A stretch of DNA of 64,000 nucleotides, from NCBI GenBank assembly GCA_026261815.1, contig JAMPIT010000510.1, forward strand, positions 16,774,001 to 16,838,000, given 5' to 3'. Positions 24,701 to 35,112 of this stretch are shown piece by piece. A program made the translations under genes and the position numbers. The DNA comes from Monarcha castaneiventris obscurior (lineage: Eukaryota > Chordata > Aves > Passeriformes > Monarchidae). Below the pieces are notes generated by a model that worked only from the letters and a program-made list of their open reading frames with translations, was not told the origin of the DNA and did no database searches. Within the stretch, counting starts at the first letter, position 1, and every line of letters begins with the position of its first letter.

Positions 24701-27700
24701 TTTCATTTATAGCTGTTTTTTGATGTAATTTTTCCTGCCCAGTCCCCAGAGTGTTTTGGTCTCATGCTGAAGTCATTTCTTGACCACCACATTTCACCTT
24801 GTCAAGCAGTAATTGATGATGTAGTACATGTCAGTGATACATTGTTAATCTTCTGGGTAGCAACCTCCTAAGTTTTAATCTACTCTTTTCTGTTAACGTT
24901 GGTTTCACTACAACATTCAGCTGTGTGCAATATCCTGCTTCTATATCCAGTAAATATTTCAAGGCAATTTAAGAATTCCACTGCAATAGCAAATACTATT
25001 CTATATTGTGTATTCTGTTCTGCCTATGGGTTGAATCTAGAAATGCTTTCCTTTAGACTCTTCTGGACTAAACAAAAAGGTTTTTTTCTTTCTATCATTA
25101 ACTAGCACTGTTTTCAGTCTTTGAAATGTTAGGGGATTTTATTTACTTTTGCATTGGGAAAGTTTTCGTGACAAAAGCTTAAATCTGTTACATTTTTTTC
25201 AGCTTTCTGTAATTAAAGTTTAATTATACATTGTTTGTGAACTGTGTGAAATGATGTTACACTTTTTAGAAGTGCTAAGCAGCCTGTGGTGGTGGTGGTT
25301 GCTGTGTTTGTATGATTAACATCTACTTCACAAACTGTAGAGTTTGACATGAAGTCACACAGAACCTGTCCACCCAGCTCTAAACAGGGGTCAGTATCGT
25401 GCACAGTTTGATGTTTTCCTTGGCTGTGCCAGTCTGAAAAAGCAGCAACAGCACACAGCATGAATAATCTCCTTTATTTTTGAATTTGGGAGGAAAGGAT
25501 GAGGAACAAAAACAACCAGAACAGCTGCATTCCTTTAGTGCAGCTGGATTCTCTAACCAAAGACTGCAGTTCTCATGCTGAATAACAACAGAGTTGGCTT
25601 CTGTCTGAGAAGATAAAAATGAGAGATGGACAAGTCTTGTATCTGTTTTGCTAGTGAACTTGTAGTGGAAATTTTCCCTGCTTAGCTATTTGGCCATATG
25701 GCTGCATTGGCAAGCAAATCTTTTCATTGTGGCTGGATGAAAAAAGCATACAAAAAAAGCTTACCCATCTGGTCAGCTTTTTTGGATGTGTAGCATTTCT
25801 GTGAAAAAGTAATTGAGTGTTAAATTTGAGTTTCTGTACACTTACCCAAGGCATGCACAACTTTAGTGTTATTTGGTAATGGATGTATGATCTAAACCAG
25901 AAACCTGGATGATATGCTGCAAAGTAGATGATCAGATGTTTGCTTTCACTTGTCAGCCTTCAGAAGCCTCTAGTGATGCAGTTCACTTGCCTCAGACTGT
26001 ACATATCCAGCCACAACCTGAAGGAGCAGAAGATCAGAAAGAGTTACCAGAATGGAGTGAGAAAGTTGCCCATGGAATCTTGTCAGGTATGGTTGTAATA
26101 AGGGGACTGTGTTGAACAGAAACCAATGTGAGTGACATTTAAACAGTATTTTCTCCTAAATGCATGTGTGCTGATAGAAGCTGAGTGGTCAAAAGTAGTT
26201 GTTCACTAGTTCCAGTGTTGATAATCTAAAAGATGCCTTGATGAACTTTATAAAAACCATGCAGAATATAAATCCATGGCCAACAGTTTGTTCATTGCAA
26301 ATGAGTTTGGCTCCTCATTTGACCCTGTTGGAGTATCACCTGCTGTGACTCAAACCACTGCAACAGAACAATTTTACCCCTGTATGAACACATATTACAG
26401 CAGGCATCTGTTGTGATTTCTGCAGATAAACATGTGAGTTTTTTCCTCTGAGAACCTTTGGAATATACTAATGACCACCAGCTGATTGTAATAAATATGA
26501 ATCTGCAAGGAGGGCTAGAGGGTTGGGTTGCATGTTTTCATGAGTGTTTATAGCATTGAGATATGCAGTTCTATCACTTCTAATCCAGCTGGTGCTTGCA
26601 TATCTATTAAAAAACTGAGTATCTGTACTAGGCTGACATTTGGATGTGAGCTGGCTCGATTAAACTTAAATAAAATTAATTTAGAAAGTGGTGGTGTCGG
26701 TGCAGAAATTACTGCAGGACTTCTATGCTGGCCCATTCAGGGGAGAATATAATTGCAGACTGTAATCAGGAATGTTTCTAAACATTCCTATGTTGCAGAG
26801 GCAGAGGAAGGATAGCTGAAGGAATCACAGTCTGTAAAATTGTACATACTAAAAAAAACCATGTTTTCCCTTGAAGGTGCATCTTGGCTAAGCTGGGGTC
26901 TAATGAAAGGAGCAGAATACACTGGTAAAGCTATTCACAAAGGAGCTTCTAAACTGCGAGAGCACATTCAACCAGAAGAAAAGCCTGTGGAAGTCAACCC
27001 AACTGTAGCAAAGGGACTTCATGTAGCAAAACAGGCTACTGGAGGAGCTGTGAAAGTCAGCCAGTTCTTAGGTAAAAATTTCCATCTCAGAATGTAATAT
27101 TTTTGCCTTAAATAATAAAAACTTTGTAAAATGTGGGCTGGTTTCTCTAGCCAGTAAACTCGAGGAGGTACTGACCTGATAAAATCCAGAGATCAGTAGT
27201 TTGTGCATAGTTACCTCCTGCAAGAGACATGCTTTAGGACTAGTACATATTAGTTGGCCTTGAGACATCCTTTTCTTTCCTAAAAGAATAGCCTGTACAG
27301 CCTTAAGTTTGACGTGCTTTTGAAAGTTTTAGACAGTTAATTCAAAATGATGTCTCTCTTGTTAAAGTTAATAACCATGTATTTTAGAAGCTCTACTCTC
27401 ACTGGTACCAACATACGGTACCACTAGAGAATGTGGGTGTGCAGATTTTTAAGCACACACCCCTGAAACAAGTCTATTGGACTATGTATAAGTACCAAGA
27501 TAGAAGTGGCCCGGTGTTCAGAGGTGCCTGGCAACCCTAACAGCTCTCAGTAACTTCATTTTGTTATTTGTTTGCATATAATGTGTATATTTACTGTCTG
27601 GAGACTCATCCAAGTTTAAAAGTAAATTGTGCTGATGTTACAAAAACTAGTTTGAAGATTTGTAATGCTTGTAAGAAAGACTTCTATGGAAGGCAAGTCA

Positions 27701-30700
27701 GGAAAGCAGCAGCTTGTTTGGTATCTGCAAGTTGGAGATAATAAAGCAGTGGAAACAGTTTCTTGAAATTGGAGTGTGAGATGTGTATGTATTTAAGGCA
27801 CTTTTTAGCCACAAGGCCAACCTTACTTGTTTCTTAGGATTTGGAGCTGTATAGAACCTGAAAAATAAGGTTGCTGTGTATCAGTTGGGCACTTATGTGT
27901 GGATTAACGTCTGTTTTAAAAATAAGCATATTTAAATAGAAGCATCACTTAAGACTTCAGGGAAGCTTCTTTTTAATTATGAGTAAAGATTTAAATAAGG
28001 ATGTTCTACGTTCTTACTAAATAATTTGCATGCTCTTGTTTTATGTTAGTTGAAGGGGTGTGTTCTATAGCGAGCTGTGTCGGAAAGGAGCTGGCTCCAC
28101 ACGTTAAGAAGCATGGCAGCAAATTAGTTCCAGAATCCCTTAAGAAAGATAAAGATGGAAAATCTACTTTTGATGGTGCTCTGGTTGTAGCAGCAAGTGG
28201 AGTTCAAGGTAGAAAAAATTCCTTACACTTTTTAAAATTGCATATTTTTAATGGTATCAACTTAAATAAGCTGATTGTTTCTACAGGGTTTTCAACAGTG
28301 TGGCAAGGTTTAGAAAGCGCAGCGAAGTGCATTGCTAAAAGTGTTTCAACTGAGACTGTGAAAACGGTCAAATACAAGTAAGTTATGTTTTTATTGTTTT
28401 CATCTTCTACAGCACACTGCTACTGTGTCTGAATACTGGCAGAAAAAGAGCTTATGAAGGTGCAGGTAACTGAATCACCTGCTTTGCTGTAATTATGTGA
28501 TAAGGTGGTAACTACACAGCAATGAGCATTTCCTGTATGCAAAAATCTGAAACAAGTTAATGATTGTAGGAAGTAGTTTTTTAGTTCTTTGTGGAAGTAT
28601 TGCAGCTTCAGGCTGTATTACAAGTAATGCTCAGATTTATATCTTTGCTCTGTGGTATAATATCATTATAAAAAAAATTACTGGTTTAAGCCTCTCAGCT
28701 CTAATCTTGAATTTATGCAAACTTAACTAAGTTTATGAAAAATGAAAGAACCTTATCTATCAGCAGATTTGGCTAAAGTGAGGAGGTACGAAAAAAGAAA
28801 GTTTTGCAAGGAATTCTAAGGCATATATAGCAATAATAGAATAGCCTCGACTTGCAAAATACAAATGTTCTTAGAAAAAGATAGTGGGGGGAGAGGACAA
28901 AAACATTTGAGATTAAGATGATGTTACTAAGATGATGGAAAGATGAAAGCTGTATGCATGTACTGGAAGATGCTATGTAGAATAAAGGAATATATTGAAA
29001 TAACAGTTAAACATTAAATGCACCCCTCACAAAAAAGGGCAGTAGATTTAATAGAAAGTGAAGAGTAAGCAGAAGCAAGCAGTTTAAATGGAATTGGTGA
29101 TAAGTGTAGCAAAAGAGATATTCAAAGGATTGCTGAAAGTGCATGCAGGCTACAAGCCAATGATAACAAGATAAACATCAGCATACAGTATGAAGCAGAT
29201 TGGCATTCATGGTTGTGTTGTGATACATTTCAAATAAGAGGCCAAATAGCGAAGTTCTAGTCAGTTGTGGTTTATTGCTGATGTTTGTTTGCAGTAGGGA
29301 AGGTCAGGAGGAATTGTACTGGTACTCATTTCCCATAAATTCACGTGAATGCTTTTGTTTTAGATACAAATATAGGAAATACGGAGATCAGCAGACAACA
29401 GACACTGAGAGTGAAAAACATTAAGTAACTACCTGTTGCAGCTAACTGCAATATGATTGAAAATACTTGATATGTAGTCTTTAAAATCCATTCTTATAAT
29501 GATATTAAAATTCTAGATAATCTCCCTTTTGTAAGCTGTTTTTTATTTCAGTGACAAAGATTTCTGCCACTTAAAATACCAGTGAATGAGCTAAATTCCA
29601 CTTAATGGAAACAAAGATAAAGGAGCACCATCAGTGTCTCTAAATAAATAATAAAAAAAAAGTCTAAAACTTAGCTGCAGTACCTTTGCAGATGAAATTT
29701 TAAAGACATGCTTATCATATGCACACTGATTGGAATTGGGGAAAAATGTAGCTTCAGAAGTAATATTTCTGCCAAAGTCCCATGCTACTACCTTTTTAAA
29801 AAACTATTTAACTAAATGCAGTGTATATATCTTCACAACATAAAGAAAAATAGAGTTAAGATTATGCAATTCAGACAGGCAAACTAAAAAACTAGTTATC
29901 AGACATGAAGAAGTTGCATTGGATAAGCTACAGTCTTATTTTAAATAATGTTACTTATTTTACTGACACTGTACTGGCTTATGATGTTCCTGAGGTGAAA
30001 ATAATCAAATTGATGAACTAGTTGGACAAATGCTTCTGCTGTGAGATTAATTCTGTGACCTACAAATTCGATGTTGATGATTCAAGGCTGTTGCTCTATC
30101 AGAGAATTAAAAGCAAAACAAAAAACCCACAAATTCTTTTTATTCGGCTTCATTGTTAGTTCAAGCCACATGCTCTGGCTGCCGTACTGATATATTAGAT
30201 TTTTGGATTCTTTGATATTCTTTGCTTCTCTCTAGCCTTATCTTGAGGTCCTCAAGAAATCTCTGGTCATAACAAGCACAGGGAAAAAGTAACTGCTGAC
30301 TGCTGGGATTCTGATGCTGCCAGGAATACTTCCCTTTGGCCTGGTTTCTCTGACTGCAGTGCTCTCTGGGGAAATGTCTGGCTACCCAGAACAGTTGGAG
30401 TTACTGCTTTCACTGTACTCTTGTCCTCCTTCAGTGTGCTCACTGTGCACAATTGAGTCATTAGTATGAGACTGCCAACTCGCCCACTAAAGCATAAAGA
30501 AGCTGGACTCACAGCCCACAGGAGAGACCAAAGGTTTTTATCTCTTCCTAATTTTCATTGTGTCCTCAAGATAGTTTTGTTCAGCCTTTTGGGGTTTAGT
30601 ATAATGCAGCACTCCAGGTGGGGGTCTCATAAGAGAAGGAAGAGCAGAGGGGCAGAATCCCCTCCTTGTCCTGCTGGCCACACTCCTTTGGATGCAGCCC

Positions 30701-31303
30701 AGGGTACAGCTGGCTTTCTACATTTTACCTAATAATACCTAATACCTAATTTTACCTAAGAAGGTAGGTGAAAAAGAATCTTAAGTTATTGCACAAAACC
30801 TCTCCCCTCCCTTCTTATCGTGCTGTAGGTAAGTTTTCTACTCTTCAAAAGTAGAGGGGAAAAAAGGGAGAAAGACTGGAAGGGTTCTTGAATAAAAAGA
30901 GTAGAGGCATATTGGTATTTTCAAAGAGCAATTGATCTGATAGAGGAGCAGCCTTTACTCGAATGGCTCCATAGATTCTAATTTTATTCTTTAGAGATTC
31001 AGGCACTGTGCTTATTATTTGTTCTTGGTAATGCCTGAATTTTTGCTTTCAAAAGGATTCCAGTGAAGATTAAAATACTAAGTATACAAATCTACAAAAC
31101 TGCTCTCTTTCTTCAGGTATGGAGAGGATGCCGGCCATGCTACAGACAACGCTATGAATTCTGCAATCAATGTTGGTGTGACAGCATTTAACATTGAAAA
31201 TATTGGTATCAAATCTGTTGTAAAGAGAACTGCAAAGGAAACCGGCCATGCTGTGCTAGATGAATATAAAGTATTGGATAATGAGAAGAAGGGTAAAAAA
31301 TGA
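20892..31303 (+). CDS. SPART: Spartin (SPG20), seven coding exons, complete in window
   Basis: Join of 20892-21725, 22897-23094, 25957-26086, 26877-27071, 28050-28208, 28287-28377 and 31117-31303. Every border has GT/AG and all phases agree (0,0,1,1,1,2), giving 597 residues plus stop. Recognised from strong similarity to human spartin (666 residues). Order of parts: MIT domain (about 10-90), proline-rich linker with PPAY (178-181), conserved segment with LIPQGVQIFF (about 231-240), CDWLYP/MFPDT region (about 280-345), and senescence domain (about 388-590). Family knowledge: spartin works at endosomes, lipid droplets, mitochondria and the midbody. The MIT domain binds the ESCRT-III protein IST1, PPxY recruits HECT ubiquitin ligases, and the senescence domain binds lipid. 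Loss causes Troyer syndrome in people. Compared with human, about 50 linker residues after exon 3 and about 28 C-terminal residues are missing. Confidence 0.95.
22311..22353 (+). repeat. Two-copy 22-bp tandem repeat
   Basis: The unit GGTTTGGGGTCTGCTGGTTC plus CT is repeated twice in direct succession, the second copy starting at 22333. Both are nearly identical, so this is a young local duplication. Confidence 0.85.
22688..22795 (-). mobile_element. CR1 3'-end fragment in SPART intron 2
   Basis: Starts with ATAGAATCATAAAA and continues through AGAAGGGACCATAAAGATCA and TTCCAACCCTGCTGCCAT, the reverse complement of the CR1 3' end. It ends about 100 bp before the exon 3 acceptor. Confidence 0.8.
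22897..23094 (+). CDS. SPART: SPART coding exon 2 (gene exon 3)
   Basis: 66 codons, phase 0 at both ends. The acceptor is TTTCCTAG and the donor CAG|GTAAAC. It encodes VCDWLYPL, GVYMFPDTMSQ, VGVVLSSELPAADRELFEDLLKQMSDLRIQ-type sequence, closely matching human spartin. Its last 126 bases have a diverged second copy 1100 bp downstream in intron 3. Confidence 0.96.
23095..25956 (+). other. SPART: SPART intron 3, site of an exon 3 duplicate
   Basis: About 2.9 kb. Human spartin has an additional hydrophilic linker of about 50 residues coded between these exons; I looked for it by translation and did not find it. Instead the intron contains the exon 3-like segment at 24051-24194. The rest is AT-rich with short T and GTT runs (around 24310-24360). 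Confidence 0.75.
24051..24194 (+). other. SPART: Diverged copy of SPART exon 3: candidate cassette exon or decaying duplicate
   Basis: From 24069 to 24194, 42 codons align without a gap to codons at 22969-23094 of the true exon. By eye about 90 of 126 bases and 23 of 42 residues are identical, with no stop. Both end in CAG followed by GTAAAY, so the donor is kept. Upstream, TTATTTTTCTAAAG at 24050 could serve as an acceptor, making a 144-base, phase 0 exon of 48 codons that would slot in frame between exons 3 and 4. The CDWLYP half of the original is absent and the acidic helix is altered. It may be a functional alternative exon or a relic; transcript data would decide. Confidence 0.6.
25957..26086 (+). 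CDS. SPART: SPART coding exon 3 (gene exon 4 here)
   Basis: 43 codons plus one base. Acceptor TTGTCAG at 25956; donor TCAG|GTATGG. It begins with an acidic linker (PSEASSDAVHL), followed by the conserved KELPEWSEKVAHGILSG that leads into the senescence domain. A second acceptor, CTTCAG, lies 6 bases further in and would delete two residues in frame. Confidence 0.93.
26087..26876 (+). other. SPART: SPART intron 4
   Basis: 790 bp, AT-rich, no repeat or RNA gene recognised. Ends with TTTTCCCTTGAAG. Confidence 0.8.
26877..27071 (+). CDS. SPART: SPART coding exon 4: start of senescence domain
   Basis: 195 bases, phase 1 at both ends. It encodes GASWLSWGLMKGAEYTGKAI, HKGASKLREHIQPEEKPVEV and AKQATGGAVKVSQFL, near-identical in pattern to human spartin. 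The glycine- and alanine-rich amphipathic helices are typical of the senescence domain, which in spartin mediates lipid-droplet and lipid binding. Donor TTAG|GTAAAA. Confidence 0.96.
27072..28049 (+). other. SPART: SPART intron 5
   Basis: 978 bp of AT-rich sequence. A small GGTACC-centred inverted repeat lies near 27410. No repeat family recognised. Confidence 0.8.
28050..28208 (+). CDS. SPART: SPART coding exon 5: senescence domain
   Basis: 159 bases, phase 1 at both ends, after TTTTATGTTAG. Encodes VEGVCSIASCVGKELAPHVK, KHGSKLVPESLKKDKDGKS and GALVVAASGVQG. It is among the most conserved parts of the protein. Confidence 0.96.
28287..28377 (+). CDS. SPART: SPART coding exon 6: senescence domain
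   Basis: 91 bases after a very short 78-bp intron (28209-28286). Encodes GFSTVWQGLESAAKCIAKSV and ends in KTVKYK. The donor is CAA|GTAAGT, phase 2, so the lysine codon is split across the intron. Confidence 0.95.
29364..29424 (+). other. SPART: Candidate alternative last coding exon of SPART
   Basis: After TGCTTTTGTTTTAG, a good acceptor, the frame continuing from the phase 2 donor at 28377 stays open for 20 codons and then stops at TAA (29422-29424). The tail reads KYKYRKYGDQQTTDTESEKH. Its KYG and following TDxE pattern loosely recall the real last exon (KYGEDAGHATDN). Use would truncate the senescence domain. A GT follows the stop directly. This could be chance. Confidence 0.25.
30594..30727 (-). 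mobile_element. CR1 fragment in SPART intron 7
   Basis: The plus strand reads AATGCAGCACTCCAGGTGGG, CAGAGGGGCAGAATCCCCTC, CTGCTGGCCACACTCCTTTG and GATGCAGCCCAGG, the reverse complement of a well-known internal part of the CR1 3' region. Both ends are truncated. Confidence 0.88.
31117..31303 (+). CDS. SPART: SPART last coding exon with stop
   Basis: One base completes the split lysine, followed by 61 codons and TGA (31301-31303). Encodes YGEDAGHATDNAMNSAINVG, VTAFNIENIGIKSVVKRTAK and a KVLDNEKKGKK end. Human spartin continues for about 28 more mostly charged residues. A GT inside the final codons (GAAGG|GTAAAA) could in principle be a weak donor to a further exon, but no such exon was seen. 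Confidence 0.93.
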
Positions 31304-32772
31304 AAGCTATTAAATATTTCTCAAAGCCTTACATTAGAGATGAAACTTCCTATTTAGAAGTAACTACATTGCTCATCTGAGATTGAACATAAGTCACACT
31401 GTACTTTTCCAGCAACTGTTACTTAATTTGACAGGAAAATGTAAAAGTAGTGAGAGCATTTGTAGGAGGAAAAATGAAAGTTGTCAGCTCTTTGTTCTGT
31501 ACTGAACGGGGGTTTAAACAACTGGATCAGGGCTTTAGGCAGCTGGAAGGATAGGAGTTTGCAGCTCATATACTTGCCTCTTTAAGCACTTTTTCAGAAT
31601 AATATATGGAATTATAGATTAATATAGAAATACTATTGTGAATATTTTTGTAACACTTTATATTTATAAAGAAGGTGGTGATACAGAAAGAGTAGGATTA
31701 CTAATTCTGGAGCAAGTAAGATTACCAGTTTTGGTTTTATAACTGTCCTTAAGAGTTAGTTTTACTAACCCAGCCTTGTCTTATTTAATATGCACTGCTA
31801 AAGTAAGCATTATGTTTCATTGTTTTGTAGAGAATTTCTCTTTTCACCTACAAAACAGGTGATCTTATCCAAAGTTTGTGTTAGGGGAAATGGAAGATGA
31901 ACCTCAGGTAACTAGGCAGTCATTCCCTTTCAGACTTTGTTTTTCTCATCCAGTGTATAAGTAAACCAAAGATACCAAACATTTCTTCTAATAGAGAGTA
32001 TTTACAGGTCTAGAAGAATGCATTTTCCAGTTGACTCCATAAGGAATATACAAAGATTCTTTGAAATTCAGGTTTTTATGTGGAGAGGATAAGTATGGTT
32101 TTGCCTAAATTATTTTTCTGTGAAAATATTCTATAGAAGGCACTAGGAAATTCTATGCATTTTGTACTTTTCAGCCAATCCAGAAAAATTCAGATTATAT
32201 ATCATGGCCTCCTAACGGAAGACTCCTAATGTTTGAACAAATTGTTCTAATGGTCATCATTTTTATTCCATTAAATTCATAGTTGCACAAGGGTGTGAAG
32301 TATTTAAAAAGACTATGAAGACAAACCCTTTTAATGCAGAGTTATGTAGAATAAACACTTCTGTGTAGATTTGTCGTCCTGTTTGTAGCACAGTGTAAAA
32401 TAACTCAGTATGTCAAATCCTTGAGATGCTTTGACACTGCTACTTATTTAACACTTCACTATTGAGTTTTAAAGCTGCTGCACATTCTAATTTTGGCTGG
32501 ACCTGCAACAGACAGAATGCCAACAAATTACAGTTTATCTCCATTTCATGCAAATGGAAAAAATAACTATAAATTGTTGTTGGCAAGTGACATTTGTAGA
32601 AGACTGAAAAAATACAGTAACAAATACAGTCTGTTAGGATGGTAATAGGTGCATATTTTGTGGTAGCTACTGCAGATGTATGCTTAGGGTGAGAAATGTG
32701 AAAGAAAGGATCTAACCACTTGAAGTGTAATTTTGATTTGTGGAAATAAAGATAAAATTGGCTAATCTGTGC
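31304..32772 (+). other. SPART: SPART 3' UTR
   Basis: About 1.47 kb of AT-rich sequence without repeats. It has an internal AATAAA at 32350-32355 and a stronger one at 32745-32750, the latter followed by a TGTGCTTGACCTTTTTATG U/GU-rich element. The 3' end is therefore put near 32770. Confidence 0.65.
32745..32750 (+). terminator. SPART: Likely SPART polyadenylation signal
   Basis: AATAAA with GT/T-rich sequence 20-40 bases downstream. An earlier AATAAA at 32350 may give a shorter transcript. Confidence 0.6.
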
Positions 32773-34075
32773 TTGACCTTTTTATGATATTGAAGCTACT
32801 GTATGGATCCATAAGTGGAAAAGCTAGGGCTGCTTCAGAGGTACTAAAGTAGCAGTGTTGGGGTATGTCTGTAGTATAAACAAGCTCATCAACTAGGGCT
32901 TAAAATATTTCAAACTAAAAAGTTCCCTCCAAAGTACACTGCAACAATTTCTGTTACTATAGTCTGCCACTTGCCAGCTTGTGTAACCAGTTAAAGACTG
33001 ATAAAAACTTCACACCAGCAAAAGCATTTTTGTTGCTATGAAGTGTAATTACGATAGGGATATAGGTATTTGTATCTTCTTTCTCCCTCCCATTTTGAGG
33101 TTTTGCATATAGCTCATACCCTTTAGTTTTGTCTATAAACCATCAAAACAAAAAGTTGTATTAAAACAACAGTTAAGATCAAGGTGTTGCAGTCTTCAAG
33201 AGACCAAGTTGGAGCACACTGAGGAAAACACACTTAAATGCCATCAGTATCAGGCAAGTAGTGGTGTCCTGCTCAACCTGCTGTTGTTCTCTTCACGTGT
33301 ATCCAGTCTTTCAAAATGGATTTAGACTATTTTTTTAATGATTCCTACCCCATTTTACAGTTTGTAATGTGATAAATCCATGATCTTCCCTTTTACATTG
33401 TTGGGAAGTTCAGTTCATTTTCACAGCTGAGAGCATGATGCTGCTGAACTTACCTTGCTTCACCTGCCACTTCTTGGGCTCAGGGTAGCAACTCCACAGG
33501 CTTCTCCCCCATCCTCTACCATATACAACAACCTTCTCACATTTACTGCTTTACCTCAGCTCTCCCTTTTATATATTAAGCTCCCCAAACCTCCTGTCTT
33601 AGGCTGGCTTTCTATTCACAGCTTGGTTTTGTTTCTTTGAACACTAAGCATCTTGATATATGGCAGTCCTAGAAGTCTTACTGACCTGTGTAGTGCATGA
33701 ACTACCACCTGATTTCCTAAGACATTCCTATTTCCAAATTTTTTCAAAGTCTTCTCTGCTACAATATTGGTCTCAAATCTTGTCTTGAGAGGATTACTTT
33801 TAATGATCTCTAAGTCATTCTAAGCTACTGCCATCTCTGGCATTTTCATCATTGTGTAGATGAAAACCACTGTTGTTATTTCAAGTCGAAACCCCTGTAT
33901 TTGAATGGATTCCTCTAGATTCCAAGGGTGGTTTCGTTGGTTTTGTTTAATGCTGGTTTAAAACCAGCTTGGAATACTCTGTTTTTAATGTTCCCTGACT
34001 AAATCTCTCGTCCTTTAAAAAGAACTGGTAAACCTACCTTCCACTACAAAAAGCATGCTGACCAGCTTAGCACAC
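32773..34075. other. Intergenic DNA between SPART and the CR1 block
   Basis: No gene recognised. An 8-bp-arm inverted repeat (GCTGGTTT A AAACCAGC) lies around 33951-33967. Open frames are short and featureless. Confidence 0.5.
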
Positions 34076-35112
34076 TATGGTGTGGGTTGGAAGGGACCCC
34101 TAGGTGTGTAATCCACCTGCTGCTCAAAAGAGGTCCAGCCTGGACCACAGTACTCTGAGCCAATTCTGCTCTTGTGATTATCTCCAATGATCTTCATAGC
34201 CCCTCTGGACAACCTTTGCGCAGCTTGAGTCTGGTCAGTATTTCCCCCATACTAAGCCAAACATGTTTATATGTGCTCAGGTGCATATCAATGCACCATA
34301 TATAGGCACTCTTGTGTATCCTTCCATCATGCACACTGGAGGAAACTTTGGCTTCTCCATCTTATTTGCACTTTCAAATTACATAGCTCATAACAGCACT
34401 AAGCTCTCCTTATGCCTGCTCTTCTCTAGCCTGAACAAAGGCAGGTTCCTGACCTAATGCAGCCCTTGGGACTTGTTTGGGAGTTGAAAGCTAAGCACTT
34501 TAGCATGTGCTCAACAGAGTGGAAGAACCAGCTCCCGGAGGCTCCTGGCCATGCCCTTGCTATGGCAGCCCAGGAGCCCTTCAGCCTTGTTTGCTGCAAG
34601 CTGTTGCTGGCTCATGGCAGCTTCTTCACCAGGGAGCCTGAGTTGTCTACAACATTGCATTCTAGACAGTGCTGCAGCCTGTATTGGTCCATGGGCTTTA
34701 CCCATGCCAGATACTGGGATTTGCACTTGTTTTTTGTTGAATTTCATTAGGTTTCTCTGGGCTGTACACCTGGCTGTGAATGGTCACCCTTTCCTCCTGC
34801 ACTGGAGCTGCTCCTCTCAGCTCATCTTCATCATCAAATTTGCTGAGTGAGTGTTCAGTCTTCCAGGTTATCAATCAGAAATTAAAGGTATTGGCTCAGG
34901 TATTGATCCTAGAGTCAAGCAGCCATACTGCTGATCACCACACTTCAAGCCAATTTTCCAGGAGCCGTATGACCCAGTTAACCAATCTAGAACTCACGTA
35001 TTTGGCTATAGAAGTACTGAAGAAGTATAGAAGATGGGAGACTACATCAAAGTCCTTGGTAAAGTCAAAATATACAACATGCACAAGTTTCCCCTCACCC
35101 ACACAGCCATTC
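34076..35112 (-). mobile_element. CR1 LINE, diverged, 3' half
   Basis: The left edge carries the reverse-complemented 3' end (ATGGTGTGGGTTGGAAGGGA). It proceeds through TCTTCTCTAGCCTGAACAAA, GATTTGCACTTG...GAATTTCATTAGG and AAATTTGCTGAGTGAGTGTT, and ends in a minus-strand reverse-transcriptase piece containing VYFDFTKDFDVVSH. The order matches a CR1 inserted in minus orientation. Strong divergence and several gaps (34255-34430 is hard to align) suggest an old copy. Confidence 0.8.

Larger units (their letters stand above)
28378..31116 (+). other. SPART: SPART intron 7 (last intron)
   Basis: About 2.7 kb. Contains a possible alternative terminal exon (29364-29424) and a CR1 fragment (30594-30727). 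Ends with a strong acceptor, CTCTCTTTCTTCAG. Confidence 0.8.
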
